Assembly (NCBI GenBank): GCA_031267335.1
Contig: JAIRZH010000139.1
Location: forward strand, 1 to 17,258
DNA from: Oscillospiraceae bacterium
Lineage (GTDB): Bacteria > Bacillota > Clostridia > Oscillospirales > Acutalibacteraceae
Reading direction: 5' to 3'
DNA length: 17,258 nt
Position 1 is the first letter of the stretch, and every line of letters begins with the position of its first letter. The position numbers were made by a program, and so were the translations under genes. Below, one piece after another: positions 5,954 through 12,077 of this stretch. The notes beneath the pieces are model-generated. The model worked only from the letters and a program-made list of their open reading frames with translations, had not been told where the DNA came from and made no database searches.

Positions 5954-6400
5954 ATGCCAACAGTTAATCAATTAGTTAGAAAAGGGCGCAAGACTCAGAT
6001 TAAAAAATCTAAGTCACCTGCATTATTACGTGGTTGGAATTCTAAAAAACGCATGGCTACAGATAATGTTTCACCGTTGAAACGCGGTGTTTGCACTGCT
6101 GTTAAAACCACAACACCTAGAAAACCAAATTCTGCGCTTAGAAAAATAGCACGTGTAAAACTTTCGAATGGAATTGAGGTTACGGCTTATATTCCAGGAA
6201 TTGGGCATAATTTACAAGAACACAGTGTAGTTTTAATTCGCGGCGGACGTGTAAAAGATTTGCCAGGTGTTAGATATCACATAGTGCGTGGCACTCTCGA
6301 TACTCAGGGCGTCGCAAAACGTATGCGTGCTCGTTCAAAGTACGGTGCGAAAAAACCGAAAATTGTTGGTAATACAGCAAAATCAGAATCAAATAAATAA
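5954..6400 (+). CDS. rpsL: 30S ribosomal protein S12
   Basis: Small-subunit protein of the decoding centre. It is 148 aa and starts MPTVNQLVRKGR, with AAGGGG 6 bases before ATG. It carries the Firmicutes-type insertion (SKSPALLRGWNSKKR) before KRGVC, then TTTPRKPNSALRK and GGRVKDLPGVRYH, the loop with the conserved Asp that is often modified. Two residues stand out: PRKP has Arg where most bacteria have Lys (Lys43 of M. tuberculosis numbering, a known streptomycin-resistance site), and CTAVKT replaces the usual CTRVYT. The tail after KKPK is longer than in many relatives (IVGNTAKSESNK). It is the first gene of rpsL-rpsG-fusA. Confidence 0.98.
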   Translation: MPTVNQLVRKGRKTQIKKSKSPALLRGWNSKKRMATDNVSPLKRGVCTAVKTTTPRKPNSALRKIARVKLSNGIEVTAYIPGIGHNLQEHSVVLIRGGRVKDLPGVRYHIVRGTLDTQGVAKRMRARSKYGAKKPKIVGNTAKSESNK

Positions 6401-6522
6401 TTTATACAAATTATATTTAAATTAATATTTGACAAAAAAAATTAAGTATTTCAAGATGTTATAAGCAATGTTTTAGATATTAATCGGAGATTTTTTAAAT
6501 AGTTATTTTTTTGGAGGTTAAT

Positions 6523-6993
6523 ATGCCTAGACGCGGTGCAGTGCCGAAACGAGAAATTCTTCCTGATCCAATCTATAATTCTAAATTGATAGCCAAATTG
6601 GTTAATAATATTATGGTCGATGGTAAATACAATATTGCTCAATCGATTGTTTATGGTTCTCTAAAAAAAGTTAGTGAAAAATTCAAATTTGAGCCATTAG
6701 AAATTTTCGAAAAGGCTATGCATAATGTATGTCCTAATTTCGAAGTAAAAGCTCGTAGGGTCGGCGGGGCGACTTATCAGGTTCCTATCGAGGTGCGTGC
6801 TGAGCGCAAGCAAGCGTTAGGGCTACGTTGGATAGTGAGTTTTGCCGAAAAGCGCTCCGAACGAACCATGGTAGAACGCTTAGCAGGAGAAATTGCAGAC
6901 GCATATTCAGGAATAGGAACATCGGTAAAAAAACGCGAAGATACGCATAAAATGGCAGAAGCTAATAAAGCTTTTGCACACTATAGATGGTGA
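6523..6993 (+). CDS. rpsG: 30S ribosomal protein S7
   Basis: Primary 16S rRNA-binding protein that nucleates assembly of the 30S head and lines the E site. The start is ATG 6523 (MPRRGAVPKRE), because GGAGG (6513-6517) sits 5 bases upstream; an in-frame TTG at 6511 would lie on the ribosome site. This gives 156 aa, the standard bacterial length. Recognisable segments are LPDPIYNSKLIAKLVNNIM, VGGATYQVPIEVR and the C-terminal KREDTHKMAEANKAFAHYRW. It lies 122 bases after rpsL, a longer gap than usual in this operon, and 19 bases before fusA. Confidence 0.98.
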   Translation: MPRRGAVPKREILPDPIYNSKLIAKLVNNIMVDGKYNIAQSIVYGSLKKVSEKFKFEPLEIFEKAMHNVCPNFEVKARRVGGATYQVPIEVRAERKQALGLRWIVSFAEKRSERTMVERLAGEIADAYSGIGTSVKKREDTHKMAEANKAFAHYRW

Positions 6994-7012
6994 TTTGTTT
7001 TAGGAGAAATTA

Positions 7013-9097
7013 ATGCCACGAAAAGTTTCACTTGCGTTGACAAGAAATATAGGAATTATGGCTCATATCGATGCTGGAAAAACAACTACTACTGAAAGAA
7101 TTTTGTTTTATACAGGCATAAGTCATAAGATCGGCGAAGTTCATGATGGCGCAGCTACCATGGATTGGATGGTTCAAGAGCAGGAGCGTGGAATCACGAT
7201 TACTTCTGCAGCTACAACATGTTTTTGGAAAGATCATAGGATTAATATTATCGATACTCCTGGACATGTAGATTTTACCGTAGAGGTAGAGCGTTCTTTA
7301 CGTGTTCTTGATGGATCTGTAACAGTTCTTTCGGCAAAAGAAGGCGTAGAACCACAATCTGAAACGGTTTGGCGCCAAGCTGATAAATATAATGTTCCAC
7401 GTATGGCGTATGTTAACAAAATGGATATAATAGGTGCTGATTTCTATAACGTTATGCAGATGATGAAAGACAGACTTAAATGTAATGTAGTGCCAATACA
7501 AATTCCTATAGGTGCCGAAGATAACTTCAAAGGCATAATAGATTTAGTTGAAATGAAATCTTATATTCATTACGATGACTTAGGTAAAGATATACGCGTG
7601 GGAGAAATTCCTACCGATTTACTCGAAATAACTAATGAATTTCGCGAAAAAATGCTTGAGTCTGTTACTGAATTTGATGAGTCAGTTTTGGAAAAATATC
7701 TTAACGGAGAAGAGTTAACCGAAAAAGAAATAAAATCATGCATAAGAATCGGTACCATACAAGGTAAAATAGTTCCTGCTACATGTGGAACTTCATATAA
7801 AAATAAAGGCGTGCAAAAATTACTCGACGCAATAGTAGATTATATGCCTTCCCCGAATGATGTTCCACCTATAAAAGGAATAAATCCAGATACAGAAGAA
7901 GAAATCGAGCGCAAATCTTCCGATAGCGAGCCGTTTTCTGCGTTGGCATTTAAAATTGCGACTGATCCGTATGTAGGCAAATTGTGTTTCTTTAGAGTTT
8001 ATTCTGGTGTTATTAAATCTGGATCTTCGGTTTATAATTCTACTAAAAAAAATAACGAAAGAATAGGCCGAATTCTTCAAATGCATGCAAATAATCGACA
8101 AGATATTAGCGAAGTTTATGCAGGCGATATAGCAGCAGCCATCGGCTTGAAAAACACTTCAACCGGAGATACGCTTTGCAGTGAAAAGGATCCAGTAGTA
8201 CTCGAATCAATGCAATTCCCTGAACCTGTGATCCGTGTAGCAATTGAACCTAAAACTAAAGCAAGCCAGGAAAAAATGAGTATTTCACTTTCCAAACTTG
8301 CCGAAGAAGATCCAACGTTTAAAGCTTATACAGATACCGATACAGGCCAAACTATTATAGCCGGAATGGGCGAACTTCATTTAGAAATAATTGTTGATCG
8401 ACTTCTGCGTGAATTTAATGTTGAAGCAAATGTCGGTAATCCTCAAGTTTCATATAAAGAAACTATTAGAAAAGAAGCTTCAATCGAGGAAAAGTATATA
8501 AGACAATCTGGTGGACGCGGCCAATACGGGCATGTAAAAATTAGAATTGAGCCAAACAAAACAAAAGGATATGAGTTTGTAAATGCTATCGTCGGAGGAG
8601 CAATCCCAAAAGAATATATCCCAGCTGTAGACCAAGGCATAAAGGGCGCTATGCAAACCGGAATTCTTGCTGGATATAACGTAGTTGATGTAAAAGTGAC
8701 GCTTTATGATGGTTCTTATCATGAAGTAGATTCTTCTGAAATAGCATTTAAAATTGCTGGTTCAATGGCATTCAAGGCAGCTATGCGAAAAGCCGATCCG
8801 GTTATTTTGGAGCCAATTATGAAAGTTTCTGTAACAGTTCCGGAAGAATATATGGGCGATGTTATAGGAGATTTAAATTCTCGTCGTGGCGTGATACAAG
8901 GGATTGATTCTTTACCAGGCGCGCAGAGAATAAATTCAGAAATTCCTCTTTCGGAGATGTTCGGGTATGCTACAGACATGCGTTCTAGAACACAGGGCCG
9001 CGGGCAATACACTATGGAACCTAGCCATTACGCCGAGGCACCAAAATCAGTTTCCGAAAGCATAATTTCAGCTCGTGCCAAGGCCACAACAACTTAA
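7013..9097 (+). CDS. fusA: Elongation factor G
   Basis: Translational GTPase that drives tRNA-mRNA translocation and, with RRF, ribosome recycling. It is full length at 694 aa. The GTPase domain shows G1 AHIDAGKT (17-24), RGITI (59-63), DTPGH (81-85, with the catalytic His) and NKMD (135-138). SGGRGQYGHV marks domain IV and the C-terminus contains MFGYATDMRSRTQGRGQYTM of domain V. AGGAG lies 6 bases before ATG, and the gene is co-transcribed with rpsL and rpsG. In most Firmicutes tuf follows directly; here the next 1.1 kb holds only transposase and nuclease fragments and no tuf. No clear hairpin terminator is visible after the stop. Confidence 0.99.
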   Translation: MPRKVSLALTRNIGIMAHIDAGKTTTTERILFYTGISHKIGEVHDGAATMDWMVQEQERGITITSAATTCFWKDHRINIIDTPGHVDFTVEVERSLRVLDGSVTVLSAKEGVEPQSETVWRQADKYNVPRMAYVNKMDIIGADFYNVMQMMKDRLKCNVVPIQIPIGAEDNFKGIIDLVEMKSYIHYDDLGKDIRVGEIPTDLLEITNEFREKMLESVTEFDESVLEKYLNGEELTEKEIKSCIRIGTIQGKIVPATCGTSYKNKGVQKLLDAIVDYMPSPNDVPPIKGINPDTEEEIERKSSDSEPFSALAFKIATDPYVGKLCFFRVYSGVIKSGSSVYNSTKKNNERIGRILQMHANNRQDISEVYAGDIAAAIGLKNTSTGDTLCSEKDPVVLESMQFPEPVIRVAIEPKTKASQEKMSISLSKLAEEDPTFKAYTDTDTGQTIIAGMGELHLEIIVDRLLREFNVEANVGNPQVSYKETIRKEASIEEKYIRQSGGRGQYGHVKIRIEPNKTKGYEFVNAIVGGAIPKEYIPAVDQGIKGAMQTGILAGYNVVDVKVTLYDGSYHEVDSSEIAFKIAGSMAFKAAMRKADPVILEPIMKVSVTVPEEYMGDVIGDLNSRRGVIQGIDSLPGAQRINSEIPLSEMFGYATDMRSRTQGRGQYTMEPSHYAEAPKSVSESIISARAKATTT

Positions 9098-9403
9098 ATT
9101 TTGTTCTCTTTAAACCAAAAATACAAATTTTTAAGCATTTTTTTAGGAAATACTATAAACTAAATGAAATTAAAATTTATATCACAAATTAAAATTGGGA
9201 AAATGTAGTTCAATTTTTCGAATTTTATCTCCGATTAAACTTTTTAAGAAAAATACAAGTTTCAAAAATTTCATCATTTAAAAATTCTAAATTTATAATC
9301 TCATCAATGTCAAATGCCATTACACCAAAAAACTCATCCAAATTAAGGGCGGTCGTATTTCTAGCTGTTGCTGCAATTAAAAACCTTAAATTTTGGGCAA
9401 GCT

Positions 9404-9620
9404 TATAGCCCAAATTTAAATCCAATTGAGCGATTATGGAAAGTTTTAAATGAGTACGTTAGGAAATAACGTTTATTTTGACTGCGCTAAGAAATTTAAA
9501 AATGAAGTCCTAAACTTTTTTAATAAGACTTGGGATTACATTAGACTGACTATGAAAAGTCGGATTAATAATAATCTTCAATCATTACAAAATCCAGAGT
9601 TTGAATTTGAAGGTGTATAG
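9404..9620 (+). pseudogene. IS630-type transposase, C-terminal fragment with frameshift
   Basis: The frame from 9404 reads YSPNLNPIERLWKVLNEYVR, the hallmark end of the DDE catalytic domain of IS630/Tc1-like transposases (PPYSPxLNPIExxWK). It stops at TAA 9467-9469. One base over, the frame continues NNVYFDCAKKFKNEVLNFFN and ends with SRINNNLQ and a TAG at 9618-9620, the expected family C-terminus. Removing one A from 9464-9466 restores the frame. No ORF or catalytic Asp residues can be seen upstream (9098-9403), which is otherwise A+T-rich and uninformative, so only the tail remains. Confidence 0.72.
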
Positions 9621-9775
9621 ATATAAATAAGGTATTAGGAAATAAAAGATTAAACCAAGCGATGTTAGGGGTAAGTAATATAGAGTTCAAAAACACATTG
9701 CCAGAGTTTGAAAAAATATTGCTAGAAAAAGCGAAAGCAAAAAAACGTAAAAGAGCAGTAGGAGAAGGGTGTTAG
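9611..9775 (+). pseudogene. IS5-type transposase, N-terminal fragment
   Basis: An open stretch directly after, and slightly overlapping, the IS630 fragment reads NKRLNQAMLGVSNIEFKNTL, then PEFEKILLEKAKAKKRKRAVGEGC and TAG at 9773-9775. The pattern (LTGLS-x-x-EF, a helix, then a KRKRxxGxG basic patch) is the N-terminal DNA-binding part of IS5-family transposases. It has no start codon and the DDE domain is absent, because the sequence turns into unrelated DNA and then an Rpn fragment. Assignment is by recalled pattern. Confidence 0.5.
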
Positions 9776-9853
9776 CTTGTTTCGGGTCGCTTGCGGAATT
9801 TGGAATTTGCATTTAAACTTTGTTTAAAGTTGTGATGTTGTTTAAAAGCAATA

Positions 9854-10165
9854 ATGAATCAAAAAGATAACTGGGGTGCATTTCTTAAGTGGGCAAATGA
9901 TAAAACTAAACTAGAGGGCATAAATAAACTTATAGAATCAGAAGGAGGAATAACTATGGCGGCACAGGCTTTAAGAGGCATAAGTCTTAATGAAATCATG
10001 CAGATTCGAGCAATAGAAGCAGAGAAAAAAGTTAAAGATTATCTAAGTGATATGGCTAGGAGCAAGAGGGAAGGATTAGAGCAGGGATTAGAGCAAGGAG
10101 AGCAGATTGGGTTGGTGAAGGACGCACAAAATAAGATGATTGAGATAGCGAGGAAACAAATATAA
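9854..10165 (+). pseudogene. Rpn/PD-(D/E)XK nuclease-transposase family, C-terminal fragment
   Basis: A 103-codon ORF whose product looks like the tail of Rpn family recombination-promoting nucleases. It has a helical WGAFLKWANDKTKLEG part, an AAQALRGISLNEIMQIRAIE segment where family members have the conserved LxxLSxDEExRxxyE-like region, and a glutamine/glutamate-glycine repeat (REGLEQGLEQGEQ) typical of these coiled tails. The PD-(D/E)XK nuclease core that should precede it (about 150-200 residues) is missing, and no ribosome site precedes ATG 9854. I read it as a degraded fragment. An expressed small protein is possible but less likely. Confidence 0.6.
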
Positions 10166-10222
10166 AATCAGTTTGACAAAAAATCTAAAAATTTTAATGA
10201 GAATTTATGAAGGAAAATTAAA

Positions 10223-10915
10223 TTGGTTCCAGAATGGCAAAAACTGCCAAAAGAAATGGCAAAAAATGAGTTTGTAAAAGAATATTTTGACATACTAAAA
10301 AAAAGAAAAAAATCATTGTATATTAAACGTATATTTGATTTGGTTTTTTCTCTAATTTTTTTAGTATTATTATTTTGGTTTATTATAATTATCAGTCTGC
10401 TGATTATATTAGATTCGCCAGGCGGTGCTTTTTTTAAACAAAAACGGGTTACACAATACGGAAATTTTTTTTATGTTATAAAATTTAGAACTATGAAATA
10501 CGATACAGAAAAACTCGGTTTTTTAACTTGTCAAAATGATAATAGAATAACCAATATTGGGAAAATTTTAAGAAAATTTAAAATTGATGAAATTCCACAG
10601 CTAATAAATATACTTTTAGGCCAAATGACATTCGTCGGTACACGTCCTGAGGTTCCAAAATACATAAAAAAATATTCATCCAACATGGTACCTACCTTGC
10701 TTTTGCCTGCAGGCGTAACATCAGAGGCTAGCATAAATTTTAGAAATGAAAAAATTTATTTTAAAAATTCAGAAGATTATGATGATATTTATATAAATAA
10801 AATTTTGCCTGAAAAAATGTATTATAATTTGAATTATATTAAAAATTTTAATTTTTTTCTGGATTTAAAAATAATGTTAATTACTGTTTTGAAAGTTACA
10901 AGAATTTTAAAATGA
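10223..10915 (+). CDS. Polyprenyl-phosphate sugar-1-phosphate transferase (bacterial sugar transferase)
   Basis: Membrane enzyme that starts a surface glycan by moving a sugar phosphate from a nucleotide sugar to undecaprenyl phosphate. It is 230 aa and starts at TTG 10223, with AAGGA 8 bases upstream; the N-terminal LPKEMAKNEFVKEYFDILKK and LYIKRIFDL agree with short family members. One hydrophobic segment at about 40-65 forms the re-entrant or transmembrane helix. The catalytic region follows: PGGAFFKQKR, FYVIKFRTMKYD, then LRKFKIDEIPQLINILLGQM with the Asp-Glu pair, and FVGTRPEVPKY (usually VGPRPE). Substrate cannot be told. No other glycan gene is nearby, so the glycan pathway must lie elsewhere or be lost. 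holB follows with coupled spacing. Confidence 0.85.
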   Translation: MVPEWQKLPKEMAKNEFVKEYFDILKKRKKSLYIKRIFDLVFSLIFLVLLFWFIIIISLLIILDSPGGAFFKQKRVTQYGNFFYVIKFRTMKYDTEKLGFLTCQNDNRITNIGKILRKFKIDEIPQLINILLGQMTFVGTRPEVPKYIKKYSSNMVPTLLLPAGVTSEASINFRNEKIYFKNSEDYDDIYINKILPEKMYYNLNYIKNFNFFLDLKIMLITVLKVTRILK

Positions 10916-10922
10916 GGTTGTT

Positions 10923-11630
10923 TTGCAAAGAGTATCACATGCAATGATTTTCGAAGGTAAAAAAGAAAAAATAACAATATTGGTTAATAAATATATTGTT
11001 GAAATAATGGGCGAATCTCATGAACTAAAAATAAAAAAAAAGACCCATCCTGACATAATTTATTTATTAAAAGATAAAAAAAAGAAATCAATAGGTATTG
11101 ATGAAATAAGATTTATTCGTGAAAATGCTTCAATAAGGCCAATTGAATCGGAATTTAAAATATATGTAATTCACAACGCTAATTTGTTAACCGAACAAGC
11201 ACAAAATGCTATTTTAAAAATCTTAGAAGAGCCTCCCGCGAATGTAATTTTTATGTTACTGTGCCCGAATGTTAATCAACTTTTGCCAACTTTAATTTCA
11301 CGTACTACAATTATTCGAGATTTTGATTTTTCAAATGAAAAAATAAATAGTTTAAAAAATAAAAATTCAGAAATAATAGAAGATAAGTCAGAAGCATTAT
11401 TTTTGGCGATAGTTAATTCTGATAGATATGAAATTTTATCAATGTGTTTTCAATTAGCGAAAAAAAGAGATTTATTAAAATCAGTGTTTGAAAAAACCAG
11501 AACTAAAATTATTCAAAAATGTGCCAAAGATATAAATATAATTAATAAGGCAAATAAATTGGAAAAAGTAATTGATCTCATTAATCTTAATGTAAACATA
11601 AATTTAATTTCTTGTTTTTTGTATTTATAA
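10923..11630 (+). CDS. holB: DNA polymerase III delta-prime subunit, reduced
   Basis: Clamp-loader subunit that helps load the sliding clamp at primed sites. It starts at TTG 10923 with GAGG (10914-10917) 5 bases upstream, overlapping the TGA of the sugar transferase gene, so the two are translationally close; ATG 10944 is an alternative. SHAMIFEG at the N-terminus, THPDIIYL, and LLTEQAQNAILKILEEPPAN identify delta-prime. It is only 235 aa against roughly 300 or more in relatives. Where relatives have GxxGxGK and a four-cysteine zinc module it has FEGKKEKITILVNKYIVE and no cysteines, and the SRC motif reads SRT. The C-terminal collar domain is short and Lys/Asn/Ile-rich. Delta-prime does not hydrolyse ATP itself, so a structural role is still plausible. 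Confidence 0.82.
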   Translation: MQRVSHAMIFEGKKEKITILVNKYIVEIMGESHELKIKKKTHPDIIYLLKDKKKKSIGIDEIRFIRENASIRPIESEFKIYVIHNANLLTEQAQNAILKILEEPPANVIFMLLCPNVNQLLPTLISRTTIIRDFDFSNEKINSLKNKNSEIIEDKSEALFLAIVNSDRYEILSMCFQLAKKRDLLKSVFEKTRTKIIQKCAKDINIINKANKLEKVIDLINLNVNINLISCFLYL

Positions 11631-11965
11631 TCTATTTGGAATTTACTTTCGTTAAACTAAAATATAAATTTAAAATAATAATATGCCTCGAAAGTACTGG
11701 TTTGCTTGTTTTAAAAGGAAAACTTGCGTAGTTTGTTATTCTTTTTTAACGATTGATTATAATATATCAAGGATTTAGAAAAACATTTTCGTTAGTATGT
11801 TCTTTTGTTTGATAAAATGATTTTAATTTTGATTTAATTGCTAAATTATTGTAAAATTTTATGAAATTTCCGTGAAAATTTATATTTTTAATTTGCTAAA
11901 TACAAGTTTTAGTGAAATAATTATAAAAATTGGTAAATTAAAATTTATTTCAAAAGGGCAAAAAA
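11631..11965 (+). other. Gene-free A+T-rich leader upstream of secA
   Basis: No ORF of plausible length, tRNA or repeat-family copy is visible here. A TATAAT at 11758-11763 with TTGTTA 19 bases upstream is a weak promoter-like pair, and it could start a longer secA transcript or a small RNA. I see no riboswitch core that I recognise. Confidence 0.3.
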
Positions 11966-11997
11966 ATATCAAATAAAATATTATTTGATATATCAAA
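11966..11997. promoter_or_regulatory. Nested palindromes overlapping the secA -35 box
   Basis: ATATCAAATA (11966-11975) and TATTTGATAT (11982-11991) form a perfect 10-base inverted repeat with a 6-base gap, and TTTGATATATCAAA (11984-11997) is a perfect 14-base palindrome sharing the right arm. Together they give three TTTGATAT half-sites around the -35. This suits an operator, although a chance A+T-rich palindrome cannot be excluded. Confidence 0.4.
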
Positions 11998-12013
11998 ATT
12001 TTTATGATAAAAT
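11985..12013 (+). promoter_or_regulatory. Sigma-70 type promoter of secA
   Basis: TTGATA (11985-11990), a 17-base spacer and TAAAAT (12008-12013), about 65 bases before the secA start. Spacing is ideal and five of six bases match at both boxes. Confidence 0.55.
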
Positions 12014-12077
12014 CAAACTAAGTAAAAAAAGTATGCGTAATTAATGATTTTTTGTGTTGACGCTAGGAGGCGGTAGT

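Noticed and set aside
9098..9224. Terminator after fusA
   Set aside because: No stable hairpin followed by a T run is visible in this stretch.
9225..9425. 66-codon ORF on the minus strand
   Set aside because: Its start overlaps the IS630 fragment on the other strand and the product has no recognisable features; it may be a shadow or an unrelated fragment.
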